Source of the DNA: Pseudomonadota bacterium
GTDB lineage: Bacteria; Pseudomonadota; Gammaproteobacteria; Burkholderiales; SG8-39
Reading direction: 5' to 3'
Assembly: GCA_025352885.1 (NCBI GenBank)
Contig: JANXRZ010000175.1
Location: forward strand, 1-53,880
Length of the DNA stretch: 53,880 nucleotides
Under the pieces are notes generated by a model that searched no databases, was not told the DNA's origin, and saw nothing but the letters and a program-made list of their open reading frames with translations. A program made the position numbers and the translations under genes. Of this stretch, positions 1 to 8,452 are shown one piece after another. Every line of letters begins with the position of its first letter. Position 1 is the stretch's first letter.

Positions 1-1271
1 GCAGCGCAATCCTCCTCGCGGTCGAACACACGCGCGCGGCCGCTGAACTTGAGGTTCTTCAGCCCGGCGACCTTGATCAGTGCCCCGTCGGGCGCGAGGT
101 TGCCCTTGAGGACCACGAGACCGCCGGTGGCCATGATCGGCTCTTTGCGCACCACCTGGCCATCAGCCCCCGGATGATCGGCGAGTTCCTGTTCCAGCGT
201 GGTCCCGAAGATCGTCAGGCAATCCCCATGCAGGGCGCCGCGCTCGAGCAGCACGCGCAGCACGTTGTACACGCCGCCGACGGCATGCAGGTCCTTCGCG
301 AGGAACCGCCCGCCGGGCTTCATGTCCGCAATGAGCGGCGTCTTCTTCGAGATGCGCGCAAGGTCATCGAGCGAGAATCGGATGCCCGCCTCGTGGGCAA
401 TCGCGGGGATATGCAGCCCCGCGTTCGTCGAACCGCCCGTGGCCGCGACCGCTGCGCAAGCGTTCTCAAGGCTCTTCTTCGTGACGAGGTCCCGCGGCAA
501 CGGGCCGCCGGTGCGCAGGAGCTCCATGACCACGCGACCGGCTTCCCGTGCGATGGCGCCGCGCTCCTTGGCCATGGCAGGCATGGTCGCAGACCCCGGC
601 AATGCGAGGCCGAGCGTTTCTGAAACCATGGCCATGGTGTTGGCGGTGAACTGTCCCGGGCAGGAGCCCAGCGTCGGGAGGCAGACCCGCTCCAACTGGT
701 CGAGCTCGGATTCGTCCATGTCGCCGGCCATGACCGCGCCTACCGCCTCGAACGTGTCGAGTACCGTGACGTCGCGCCCCTTCCACCGGCCGGGCGACGC
801 CGACCCCCCGTACATGAAAACCGAAGGCAGGTTCAACCTCACCATGGCCATCATCATGCCGGGCAGTGTCTTGTCGCATCCGGCAAACGTGACGAGCGCG
901 TCGTAGGCGTGTCCCCTGCACACGGCCTCCACCCCATCCGCAATGATCTCCCGCGAGGCGAGAGAAAACTTCATGCCTGCATGTCCCATCGACATGGAAT
1001 CGGCCACGGCGATCGAAGCGAAATCGAACGGGACGCCGCCCCATTCCCTGACCGCGATGCAGGCTTCGCGCGCAAGCTCACCCAGCTTTGCGTTGCAAGG
1101 CGTGACGCGCCCGTCCGTGCTGGCCACGCCGATGAAAGGCTTGGCGATGTCCTCGTCGGTCAGCCCCAGACCACGCAGGAAAGCGCGATGCGGCGCGCGG
1201 TCGAGCCCCTCTACGGTAATTCTCGAAGGCAGGTTCCTGAAAGGCGCGGGCTTGGCGACGGGGCGTGGCAT
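1..1271 (-). CDS. IlvD/Edd family dehydratase, 3' end outside the window
   Basis: Read on the minus strand from the ATG at 1271 (MPRPVAKPAPFRN), this gives about 423 residues of an IlvD/Edd protein and runs off the left edge. The family dehydrates dihydroxy acids or sugar acids in the cytoplasm using an Fe-S cluster. Visible family signatures are TPCNAKLGELA, AGCDKTLPGM and LGSCPGQFTANTM, which carry the conserved cluster cysteines, and later AATGGSTNAGLH. Full-length members have roughly 550-600 residues, so the C-terminal quarter is missing only because the window ends. It may be IlvD proper or a sugar-acid dehydratase; the neighbouring DenD-like dehydrogenase and TctC receptor make a catabolic role reasonable, which is inference. 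The translated product is convincing over its whole visible length. Confidence 0.9.
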   Translation of the reverse strand, partial: MPRPVAKPAPFRNLPSRITVEGLDRAPHRAFLRGLGLTDEDIAKPFIGVASTDGRVTPCNAKLGELAREACIAVREWGGVPFDFASIAVADSMSMGHAGMKFSLASREIIADGVEAVCRGHAYDALVTFAGCDKTLPGMMMAMVRLNLPSVFMYGGSASPGRWKGRDVTVLDTFEAVGAVMAGDMDESELDQLERVCLPTLGSCPGQFTANTMAMVSETLGLALPGSATMPAMAKERGAIAREAGRVVMELLRTGGPLPRDLVTKKSLENACAAVAATGGSTNAGLHIPAIAHEAGIRFSLDDLARISKKTPLIADMKPGGRFLAKDLHAVGGVYNVLRVLLERGALHGDCLTIFGTTLEQELADHPGADGQVVRKEPIMATGGLVVLKGNLAPDGALIKVAGLKNLKFSGRARVFDREEDCA

Positions 1272-1314
1272 CTTTTCGAAACTCAGTGAGGCAAGGGGGG
1301 GAATCGGGCGATGC

Positions 1315-2250
1315 TCATGATGCCTCGCGCTCGATGTAGTCGTTGACGATCTCTTCGATGCTGGAGCTATGCTTGAATCCAAGGCGCGCGCCGCGAGCCG
1401 AAGAAGTCGATCGGGCCACCGAATCCATCAGCGCCTGCGCTGCCGGATCCGGGTCGAAGCGTACCTTGCCGAGCGGCCGGCCGGCGGCCGCTCTTTGCAC
1501 GGCGTTGAGCATGGCCTGGGCGGAAACCGGAATCCCGCTTAACAGCAGCGTGCGCTCCGGGCCGATCTCGGCGGCAGGAATCTCCAACGCGTGGATCAGC
1601 GATTCGACCACCCGCTTGACCGAGATGCAGGCCATTCGCGTGTTCGGTCCCACCGGGCAAACGTAGTCCCGGCCGGCCAGGGGCTCGCGGATGATTGCGC
1701 TCGACCAGCCGGACAGGGCCGTGTTTGCAGTGCCCGGCCGGACCAGCACGGTCGGCAGTCGCACGCTGCGGCCATCGACGAATCCCCGGCGCGAATAGTC
1801 GTCGATCATCACCTCGCACATGAGCTTCTGCGCGCCGTACGAAAGCCGGGGGGCCGGGCGCGTGTCGTCCGTGACTTCAAGGTTCACGCCGCGATAAACC
1901 GCGATCGAGGAGGCGAAAATGAACTTGGGCGAGTTGCCAGCCAGTCGCGCGGCCTCCAGCAAGTCGCGGGTCGCGTCGAAATTCACTTTCATGCCGAGCT
2001 CGAAATTCTGCTCGGCGCCGCCTGACACAAGCGAGGCGAGATGGAAGACGGCATCGATGCCGCCGTCCACAATCGAGCGCGCCGTCGGCGCATACGCAAG
2101 GTTGCCGGTGACGCTTTCGGCCTTTGCAGGCAAGTTCGACGGCACCGCCTGGTCGAAGGCGACGATCCGCCCTACCTCGGGCCGTTTGGCGAGCGCATCG
2201 AGGAGCGCCGCCCCGATGAACCCGGCCGCGCCGGTGACCAGAATTCTCAT
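1315..2250 (-). CDS. denD: NAD-dependent epimerase/dehydratase, D-erythronate dehydrogenase-like
   Basis: A 311-residue extended short-chain dehydrogenase. The ATG at 2250 is chosen because the Rossmann start MRILVTGAAGFIGAALL follows at once; a longer frame upstream reads as non-protein sequence. GxxGxxG is at residues 8-13, the SSIAVY segment near 125 supplies the catalytic Ser/Thr region, and SYGAQK gives the YxxxK pair. The stretch DDYSRRGFVDGR followed by VRPG and IIREPLAG closely resembles what I recall of DenD, which oxidises D-erythronate to 2-oxo-tetronate. It sits 43 bp upstream of the IlvD/Edd gene on the same strand, suggesting a small catabolic operon. The family is sure; the exact substrate is inferred. 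Confidence 0.85.
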   Translation of the reverse strand: MRILVTGAAGFIGAALLDALAKRPEVGRIVAFDQAVPSNLPAKAESVTGNLAYAPTARSIVDGGIDAVFHLASLVSGGAEQNFELGMKVNFDATRDLLEAARLAGNSPKFIFASSIAVYRGVNLEVTDDTRPAPRLSYGAQKLMCEVMIDDYSRRGFVDGRSVRLPTVLVRPGTANTALSGWSSAIIREPLAGRDYVCPVGPNTRMACISVKRVVESLIHALEIPAAEIGPERTLLLSGIPVSAQAMLNAVQRAAAGRPLGKVRFDPDPAAQALMDSVARSTSSARGARLGFKHSSSIEEIVNDYIEREAS

Positions 2251-2304
2251 GCGGCGATTATCCCAGACTGTGCTAAAAAGCCGGGTCCGAAAAGGAGGAT
2301 CGCA

Positions 2305-3288
2305 ATGCACCGACTGGCAAAGAGCCCGGTCTTTTTCAAAAGCCTGGTCGCGCTGGTTGCCGGGCTCGCCGCCACCCACGCATGGGGACAGGCTTACCCC
2401 TCGAAACCCGTGCACATCATCGTGCCGTTCGCTTCAGGCGGCCCGGCCGACATCTATGCGCGCTTCGTCGGCCAGAAGCTGCAGGAATCCCTCGGCCAGT
2501 CGTTCGTGATCGAAGATCGCCCGGGCGGCGGCTCGCTGATCGGCACGGATGCGGTAGCCAAGTCGCCGGCCGACGGCTACACGCTGCTCATGATGTCGAA
2601 CACGCATACCGTCAACGAATCGCTGATCGCCAAGAAGCCTTTCGAACTGCTGCGCGACTTTGCGCCCGTGGCGCCCGTGAATTATTCCGACCTCGTCCTG
2701 GTCGTGCACCCGTCCGTCCCGGCCAATTCGCTTAAAGAGCTCATTGCGCTCGCGAAGTCGAAGCCGGGCGCGCTGAACTACGCATCTTCCGGTCCGGGCA
2801 CGCCGTATCACATGGCGGGCGAACTCTTCAAGGCGATGGCCGGCGCCGACATCGTGCACGTCGCGTATAAGGGCAGCTCCGGCGCGCGGACGGACATCCT
2901 CGGCGGACAGGTCCAGATGATGTTCGATGCGATCACTACCATGGCCCCGAACGTGCGCGCCGGAAAACTGAAGGCGTTCGGCACGACCGGAAAGTCGCGC
3001 TCGCCGGTCCTGCCCGATGTACCGACCGTCTCCGAGGCTGGCGTGCCGGGCTACGAGGCCGTCATCTGGCTCGGCATCATGGCGCCGGCTGCAACACCGA
3101 AACCGATCCTCGAAAAACTGAATGCGGAAATTCGCAAGGTCGTGGCCAACGCCGAAGTGAAAGACGCCTGGGCCAAGCAAGGGGCCGCGCCCATGAGCAT
3201 GTCTACCGATGAGTTCGGCCAGTACATGCGCGAAGACGTTGCCAAGTGGGCGAAGATCGTGAAGCTCTCCGGCGCTAAGGTCGACTGA
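2305..3288 (+). CDS. Tripartite tricarboxylate transporter receptor (Bug/TctC family)
   Basis: A 327-residue periplasmic solute-binding protein. The ATG at 2305 has a near-perfect ribosome binding site (AAAGGAGGAT at 2291-2300), and the product opens with a Sec signal peptide ending near THAWGQA. The mature protein begins YPSKPVHIIVPFASGGPADI, the hallmark of the Bug family, and shows the expected internal sequences DGYTLLMMSN, GTPYHMAGELFK and HVAYKGSSGARTDILGG. Such receptors bind carboxylates, usually for TctAB-type transporters, but many are orphans and no tctA or tctB is visible here. It is divergent from the DenD-like gene (54 bp apart) and its stop overlaps the next start, so it probably shares a transcript with the downstream binding-protein gene. 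Confidence 0.93.
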   Translation: MHRLAKSPVFFKSLVALVAGLAATHAWGQAYPSKPVHIIVPFASGGPADIYARFVGQKLQESLGQSFVIEDRPGGGSLIGTDAVAKSPADGYTLLMMSNTHTVNESLIAKKPFELLRDFAPVAPVNYSDLVLVVHPSVPANSLKELIALAKSKPGALNYASSGPGTPYHMAGELFKAMAGADIVHVAYKGSSGARTDILGGQVQMMFDAITTMAPNVRAGKLKAFGTTGKSRSPVLPDVPTVSEAGVPGYEAVIWLGIMAPAATPKPILEKLNAEIRKVVANAEVKDAWAKQGAAPMSMSTDEFGQYMREDVAKWAKIVKLSGAKVD

Positions 3289-3980
3289 TGCTGGCGGTCC
3301 TCAGCGCGGGCGCGGCCCAGGCGGTGGTAAACAACGTCGCGCGTGAAGCCGGCTTGACGCTCGCGGCCACATTCGGGGCCGTCGGCGTGATTCGCGACCG
3401 CCTCATGGCAGGCGATCCCTGTGATGTCATCGTCCTGACGCAGGGGATGACCGAGGAACTGGTGAAGGTCGGGCAGGTCGCCGCCGAGGGCGTCGGATTG
3501 CTTGGACGGGTCAGCACGGGCGTCGCGGTCAAGGAAGGTGCGGCGCCGCCTGACATTTCCACCGCGGCGAGCCTGCGCGCAGCCTTGCTGGGCGCCGACG
3601 CGATTTATGTGCCCGACCTCAGGCGCTCGACCGCCGGACGGCACATCGCCGGAGTCCTCGACACGCTGGGTCTGTCCACGGAAGTCGGTCCGCGCATCCA
3701 GGAATTCCCGAACGGCGCCGCGGCCATGCGAGCAATGGCCGACGCGCACGGAAGCCGGGCGATCGGCTGTACGCAAGCTTCGGAAATCCTCTATACGGAA
3801 GGCGCGATACTCGTTGGCGCGCTGCCCGACGGGTTCGAGCTCGCCACCGATTACGCTGCGGCGGTTACCTCCCGGGCGACCGATCCTGCGGCAGCCAGCA
3901 GGTTCGTCTCGCTGCTCACGGGCAACTCTTCGCGGGCCCTGCGCCTCAAAGCAGGGTTCGAGGTTGCTGCCGCGGAGTAA
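3288..3980 (+). CDS. ModA-like substrate-binding domain protein without signal peptide
   Basis: A 230-residue protein starting with MLAVLSAGAAQAVVNNVA, resembling the periplasmic-binding fold of molybdate-type (ModA/SBP_bac_11) proteins: an N-terminal strand-helix, then DPCDVIVLTQGMTEELV, the hinge stretch GRVSTGVAVKEGAAPPDIS, and AIGCTQASEIL with LPDGFELATDYAAAV near the end. Its ATG overlaps the stop of the TctC gene (TGATG at 3286-3290), indicating translational coupling. No signal peptide or lipobox is seen, which is odd for a transporter receptor but common in the stand-alone substrate-binding proteins found beside betaproteobacterial catabolic genes. The ligand is unknown; molybdate should not be assumed. 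Confidence 0.8.
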   Translation: MLAVLSAGAAQAVVNNVAREAGLTLAATFGAVGVIRDRLMAGDPCDVIVLTQGMTEELVKVGQVAAEGVGLLGRVSTGVAVKEGAAPPDISTAASLRAALLGADAIYVPDLRRSTAGRHIAGVLDTLGLSTEVGPRIQEFPNGAAAMRAMADAHGSRAIGCTQASEILYTEGAILVGALPDGFELATDYAAAVTSRATDPAAASRFVSLLTGNSSRALRLKAGFEVAAAE

Positions 3981-6042
3981 GGCGCAGGCGCTCCTCGAAC
4001 GGGGCGTCGAAGCCGAAGGGGTCGGCGCGACTGCGCAGGCTGAGCAGCACTACCTCGAAGCGCTCGCCGCGGATCCAAGTTACGCCGCGGCGCATTGCAA
4101 TCTCGGCTTGCTCAGGCTGCAGCACTCGGATTTCGCGGGCGCCGAGTTCGCCTTCCGCACCGCGCTGCACCTGCGGGACTCATTTCCCGAAGCCTGGGTT
4201 GGTCTCGCCGAATCGCTTGAAGCAACCGGACGGGACGACGATGCGCTCGCCGCACTGGAAAAGGCTTCCACGCTGCGCGAGCACTATGCAGGCGCGCTGT
4301 TTAACGCAAGCGCGCTGCTGCGCAAGATCGGGCGCCTTGCCGAGGCCGGCGACAAGCTGGGCGGCCTGCCGCCGGACCATCCCGACTATCGTCACGCCCT
4401 CCTCCTGCGCGTCGAGTTACTGCAGGAGCAAAGCCGCAAGGGTGAAACCGTCCCGCTCCTGTTTGAAGCAATGGAGCTCGACCCCACGGACGCAGCGGTC
4501 CGGCGCAGTCTTGCCTACGCCTTGCGCGGAGCGACGCTTGGAAACGCTGGCGAGCGAGAACGCGGGCTGCTTGCGGTGCTTTGCCTGGACGACACCGTCT
4601 CGACCGACTACCTCGCCTCCCCGATTGCGGGCCTGGTAAAAGCTGCCAACGGATACGCGCAAGCCGAAGCTGCGATGGGGTCTGGGATCGATCCCTTCGC
4701 GTCACCAGAGGCGCAAGTATTTGCCTGCTCGCCGCTCGTACTCGCTGCATTGCCGCGTGTGTCTTTCGTGGATCCGGACCTCGAAGGCGTGATTACGTAT
4801 CTGCGCCGCTGGAGCGTGCTCGGCGACTCCGCGCCCGAAAGTTTCCGCTGCGCCCTCGCCAGGCACTGCTTTCGCTCGGGCTTCGCCTTCTCGCAGGAGC
4901 CGGATGAAGAGGCGCGCGTAGCAGCCGCATCGGAAATGGTCACGGCGGCATTGCAAGAGCGTTCGCCTGATACGCGACTTGTCGAGCCCGCCCTTGTCAG
5001 CGTTGCCCTTTATCGGCCCCTGCTCTCCCTGCACGGCGCGGAGCGCCTGGCGGCGCTCGCGTGGAGCGCCCCGATGCGGCCGGTAATCGACGAGCAGGTC
5101 TCCCAGCCCCTCCAGGAGCGCGCACTGGCCGCAAGCCTGCCAACGCTTACGCCGATAGACGACGGAATCTCGAAAGCGGTTCGCGCGCAATACGAAGAGA
5201 GTCCCTACCCTGTCTGGTCGAGCGTTCACCATCCCGGGCAGGAGACGATCGAGTCGCTCGCCAGCCGGCTGCGCCCGGGGGAGCAAATGCGCCGCCGGCC
5301 GAGGCCGGTGCAGATCCTCGTAGCCGGGTGCGGGACAGGTCACCATCCAGCCCAGGTCGCGCTGGCTCAGCCGGACAGCGCAATCCTCGCGGTGGACCTC
5401 AGCCGGAGCAGCCTCGCCTACGCAGCCCGCATGATGGGGCGGCTCGGAATCGGCAACGTCACCTTCGCGCAGGCAGACCTCCTCAAGCTCGATGCGCCCG
5501 GCCGGAAATTCGACATCGTGGAATGCGCAGGCGTGCTCCACCACTTGCAGGATCCGCTCCAGGGCTGGAAGGTCCTTGCCGCATTGATGGCGGACGACGG
5601 CTTGATGCGGATCGCGCTTTACAGCACCAAGGCCCGGGCGGCGATCCGCGAAGCTCGCGTCCTGATGGCATCGCTGAACCTGCCCGTCACTCCGGAGGGC
5701 ATTCGCCGCTGCCGCCGCTTGGTCATGGACCTGCCGGCAGGCCATCCGGCGCGGGGCGTTCTCGCCTTCGGCGACTTTTACTCGCTGAACGGATGCCGGG
5801 ACCTCCTCATGCATGTGCAGGAGCACACGTTCACGATTGCGCAAATCGGCGAGTGCCTTGCGCGGCTTGGATTGAGATTCCTCGCGATGGACTGCGACGG
5901 CGAAACGCAGGCCGCGTTTGCGAAAATGTTTCCAGACCCCCGCTCGAACACCGACCCGCACTGCTGGGACCGGTTCGAGTCCGCCTACCCCGACACCTTC
6001 AGGGGCATGATCCAGTTCTGGTGCGACAAGCCGCCGGGCTGA
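3964..6042 (+). CDS. TPR-repeat protein fused to a class I SAM methyltransferase
   Basis: About 692 residues. No ATG fits near the start of similarity; a TTG at 3964 (MLPRSKAQALLERG), preceded by GCAGGG and overlapping the end of the upstream gene by 17 bp, is the best candidate, and an ATG much further upstream would lie entirely inside the previous gene. Residues 1-200 are tetratricopeptide-like helix pairs (for example AAAHCNLGLLRLQHSDFAGA). A central helical region follows, then the motif VRAQYEESPYPVW that commonly precedes methyltransferase domains in such fusions. The SAM-binding site is ILVAGCGTGHHPAQ near 455 with LAVDLSRSSL and VECAGVLHHLQDP. It is a cytoplasmic protein that probably methylates a protein or glycan; the substrate is unknown. 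The start is the main doubt. Confidence 0.82.
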   Translation: MLPRSKAQALLERGVEAEGVGATAQAEQHYLEALAADPSYAAAHCNLGLLRLQHSDFAGAEFAFRTALHLRDSFPEAWVGLAESLEATGRDDDALAALEKASTLREHYAGALFNASALLRKIGRLAEAGDKLGGLPPDHPDYRHALLLRVELLQEQSRKGETVPLLFEAMELDPTDAAVRRSLAYALRGATLGNAGERERGLLAVLCLDDTVSTDYLASPIAGLVKAANGYAQAEAAMGSGIDPFASPEAQVFACSPLVLAALPRVSFVDPDLEGVITYLRRWSVLGDSAPESFRCALARHCFRSGFAFSQEPDEEARVAAASEMVTAALQERSPDTRLVEPALVSVALYRPLLSLHGAERLAALAWSAPMRPVIDEQVSQPLQERALAASLPTLTPIDDGISKAVRAQYEESPYPVWSSVHHPGQETIESLASRLRPGEQMRRRPRPVQILVAGCGTGHHPAQVALAQPDSAILAVDLSRSSLAYAARMMGRLGIGNVTFAQADLLKLDAPGRKFDIVECAGVLHHLQDPLQGWKVLAALMADDGLMRIALYSTKARAAIREARVLMASLNLPVTPEGIRRCRRLVMDLPAGHPARGVLAFGDFYSLNGCRDLLMHVQEHTFTIAQIGECLARLGLRFLAMDCDGETQAAFAKMFPDPRSNTDPHCWDRFESAYPDTFRGMIQFWCDKPPG

Positions 6043-6051
6043 TCCCGGCGG
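6031..6051. terminator. GC-rich hairpin between convergent genes
   Basis: An 8-bp perfect stem, CCGCCGGG with CCCGGCGG, around the 5-nt loop CTGAT that contains the stop codon of the TPR-methyltransferase gene. It lies where that gene converges with the lipoprotein gene. There is no clear T-tract on either side, so it may be a weak two-way terminator or chance GC pairing. Confidence 0.4.
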
Positions 6052-6059
6052 TTACCGGC

Positions 6060-6707
6060 TCAAAGCTCTCCGACGATTCTTTTTGCGGCGTACCTCGCGG
6101 CCTTGCGCCACTGCTCTTCCATGAGCTTGGGGTCCGTGACGAGCTCTTCCCATTTCATCGCCTCCATGGGGCTTGCGATCGATGGAAACATGCGCTCGCT
6201 GGAGCTCCACATCACCTTGCCCGCGCCATCGACCATGTCGCACTGGACCCAAAGGACCGGCACGACGTTTGCGCTGAGCAGATGCGTTACGCCGAACCCG
6301 TATTGCCGTACATTGATATTGATCTGCGGCGCAGTGGTGTCGCTGGCAGACGCAATCATCAGCTTTCCCGATTCGCGCAGCGCCTTGTCCAGTTCCTCGA
6401 GCAGGAGTTTCTGGATCGAAATCGAGTTCTTGTCGAGGTAAGTGACAAACACCTTGCGCGATTCCTCGATGCCGCCGGCCGCCATCGCGCCGCCGATTGC
6501 ACCGAACATGAGTCCACCCCCGTCCCCCGGCGCAAGCAGGAAAGGCGAGGCGACTATTTCGACGTTCGTGTTCAGCCGGGCCGCCTTGACCCTTGCCTTG
6601 TCGTCCGAACTGAGGCGCTGGGTAGGCGCGGCGCAAGCCGCGAGCAGGAGTGAAAGAACAGCAAGAGCGACGAGCCTGATCGGTGCTGCAGGAGGTACGC
6701 GGTTCAT
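6060..6707 (-). CDS. Predicted lipoprotein of unknown function
   Basis: A 215-residue protein with a clear lipoprotein signal: charged start MNRVPPAAPIR, hydrophobic core, and lipobox LLAACAAP with the modified cysteine near residue 27. The ATG at 6707 has AAGAGGAG a few bases upstream. The rest includes a glycine/alanine hydrophobic patch (GGLMFGAIGGAMAAGG), a helix IQKLLLEELDKALRESGK, and a beta-rich C-terminus (INVRQYGFGVTHLLSA). This architecture suggests an envelope protein of the kind annotated as a hypothetical or DUF4410-like lipoprotein, but I do not recognise the family with confidence. It converges with the TPR-methyltransferase gene and is divergent from the deacetylase gene. Confidence 0.8.
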   Translation of the reverse strand: MNRVPPAAPIRLVALAVLSLLLAACAAPTQRLSSDDKARVKAARLNTNVEIVASPFLLAPGDGGGLMFGAIGGAMAAGGIEESRKVFVTYLDKNSISIQKLLLEELDKALRESGKLMIASASDTTAPQININVRQYGFGVTHLLSANVVPVLWVQCDMVDGAGKVMWSSSERMFPSIASPMEAMKWEELVTDPKLMEEQWRKAARYAAKRIVGEL

Positions 6708-6825
6708 GGAATCTCCTCTTTGTGAGACCGCTGTTTCGCGACGCACCGTACAGCGGTCGAGCATCATCCGACAGCGGTGACGCCTTATCATCCGTCCGAC
6801 TACCCAGACGACAGGATACCCGCAC

Positions 6826-7710
6826 ATGCTCGCCAGTCATGACCGTTTCGATTATTCGCCGATCACCGAGCGCCCGGATTTCACGTGGCCCGACGGCAAG
6901 CGACTCGCGATCCACCTGTCGCTCAATCTCGAGCACTTCGCCTACAACGAAGGGCTCGGCCTGTCGTACTCGCCCGGCATCCCGCATCCGAACACATACA
7001 ACTGGGCCTGGCGCGAGTACGGCAACCGGGTGGGCGTCTGGCGGCTGATCGAATTATGCGAAGCGCTCGAGCTGCCGATGTCCGTACTGCTCAACTCGGA
7101 AGTCTATGAGCACTGCCCCAGGGTGGTCGCCGCCCTGCGAAAGCGCGGGGACGAGATCGTCGGCCATGGGCGCACGAACTCCGAGCACCAGAACAATTTC
7201 GACGAAGCCGGTGAGAAAAAGCTCATCGACGACGTGACGAGCGCGATCGAGAAGCACGAAGGCGTAGCACCGAAGGGCTGGCTGAGCCCGGGCGTGAACC
7301 CGAGCAACGTCACGCCCGACCTCCTGCACGAAGCCGGCTATACCTATCTCATGGACTGGCCGATGGACGACCAGCCGGTCTGGATGAAAACCCGCAAGGG
7401 CCACATCCTGAGCCTGCCCTATCCGCACGAGGTGAACGACATACCCATGATCGCGTTGCATCACGGCACGGCGCCGGCCTTCGGCGACATGGTGATCGAC
7501 AACTTCGACGAGATGCTTGCGCAATCAAACAAGCAATCCCTCGTCTACGGAATCGCGATCCACGCTTTCCTGATCGGGCAGCCGTTTCGGCTGCGGCACT
7601 TTCGCCGGGCGCTCGAGCACATCGCAAAGCACCGGGACAAGGTGTGGATCGCGACCAGCGGCGCCATTGCACAGCACTTCATCGACCGGGCGCCGATCAA
7701 GCCCGGTTGA
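6826..7710 (+). CDS. Polysaccharide deacetylase (NodB-like), PuuE/allantoinase type
   Basis: 294 residues with the NodB homology fold of carbohydrate esterase family 4. The usual metal-binding opening TFDDG is replaced by SLNLEHFAYNEG, and the second motif region reads EIVGHGRTNSEHQNNF, a pattern seen in PuuE-type allantoinases and related proteins; from family knowledge, PuuE-like members are described as not needing the usual metal. Other landmarks are GWLSPG near residue 151 and YLMDWPMDDQPVWM. No signal peptide is present, so it should act in the cytoplasm. The ATG at 6826 follows a long divergent spacer from the lipoprotein gene. The substrate could be allantoin or another amide; context does not decide. 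Confidence 0.85.
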   Translation: MLASHDRFDYSPITERPDFTWPDGKRLAIHLSLNLEHFAYNEGLGLSYSPGIPHPNTYNWAWREYGNRVGVWRLIELCEALELPMSVLLNSEVYEHCPRVVAALRKRGDEIVGHGRTNSEHQNNFDEAGEKKLIDDVTSAIEKHEGVAPKGWLSPGVNPSNVTPDLLHEAGYTYLMDWPMDDQPVWMKTRKGHILSLPYPHEVNDIPMIALHHGTAPAFGDMVIDNFDEMLAQSNKQSLVYGIAIHAFLIGQPFRLRHFRRALEHIAKHRDKVWIATSGAIAQHFIDRAPIKPG

Positions 7711-7715
7711 GAAAC

Positions 7716-8345
7716 TCAGTTCGGCGGGATGCCCGAGGGGACCGGCGGCGTGTCGAACGCAGAAGGCGCCCCCTCGAGCCACGCCTTGCCGCGCGCATAC
7801 AGCGCCTGTACGACCGGCCCTTTAAGTTGCGGCATGTCCATCTTAATGGTGAAGCCGAGTGTGGATTGCAGATACGCAAGATGCCGATAGCCTTCCGGGA
7901 AGCTCATTAGCAAAGCCGGTTCCAGTTCGAGCGTGGAGGCCGGATCGACGGGATCCAGGCGGTCCTTCTCGTAGATCGGCTGGCGGCGGACCACTTTCCA
8001 CTCGCCGTCGCGCCGGTCGAAGAAATCGTAGAACCGGCCCGTGCACACGACGTCCACGATCTCGCCATCCAGCGGGCCGCGCTGGGAGATCGTCATCTTG
8101 CATTGGGAGATCGCACGGTCGCCTGCAACGTCGACGGAAATGCCGCCGAGGAAGTGAAGGATGTTGACGCCTTTCTCGAATCCAGCCTTGCTGACCGAAA
8201 TGAACTGCTCCGCCGGCCCTTGGAACCAGGTTGCCGACATCCATCCATCCGAGTGCCAGACCGTCCTGAAGCGCTCCCAGTCGCCCGCATCGCGCCACAC
8301 CGCCCAGTTTTGCACCACTTCGGCTATCGCCAGCCGATCATCCAT
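7716..8345 (-). CDS. SnoaL-like / NTF2-fold protein
   Basis: A 209-residue protein with an NTF2-like N-terminal domain: DDRLAIAEVVQNWAVWRDAGDWERF is the classic opening helix of SnoaL-4 proteins, followed by SATWFQGPAEQF, HFLGGISVDVAGDRAI and VVCTGRFYDFFDRRDGEWKVVRR. The family includes dehydratases, isomerases and non-catalytic binding proteins. Two starts are possible: the ATG at 8345 used here has no Shine-Dalgarno, whereas an in-frame TTG at 8357 lies 5 nt after a GGAGG at 8367-8363 and would add four residues. It is divergent from a TctC receptor and FAD monooxygenase, so a role in degrading an aromatic or cyclic substrate is possible but unproven. Confidence 0.82.
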   Translation of the reverse strand: MDDRLAIAEVVQNWAVWRDAGDWERFRTVWHSDGWMSATWFQGPAEQFISVSKAGFEKGVNILHFLGGISVDVAGDRAISQCKMTISQRGPLDGEIVDVVCTGRFYDFFDRRDGEWKVVRRQPIYEKDRLDPVDPASTLELEPALLMSFPEGYRHLAYLQSTLGFTIKMDMPQLKGPVVQALYARGKAWLEGAPSAFDTPPVPSGIPPN

Positions 8346-8452
8346 TTCTTTGCCCAAGATCGCCTCCGATACTGTTTCGTCATTATGCTGGTCAATCCAC
8401 CCGCCTTGAAATAATCTAAGCCGATTCCCCTGCATCCCCGGAGCAAGCCTGA

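Noticed and set aside
466..1044. A 192-residue His/Arg-rich reading frame
   Set aside because: It lies inside the IlvD/Edd gene in another frame and has the composition of a GC-rich shadow.
4702..5961. A 419-residue minus-strand reading frame
   Set aside because: It is antisense to the TPR-methyltransferase gene, with no recognisable domain and shadow-type composition.
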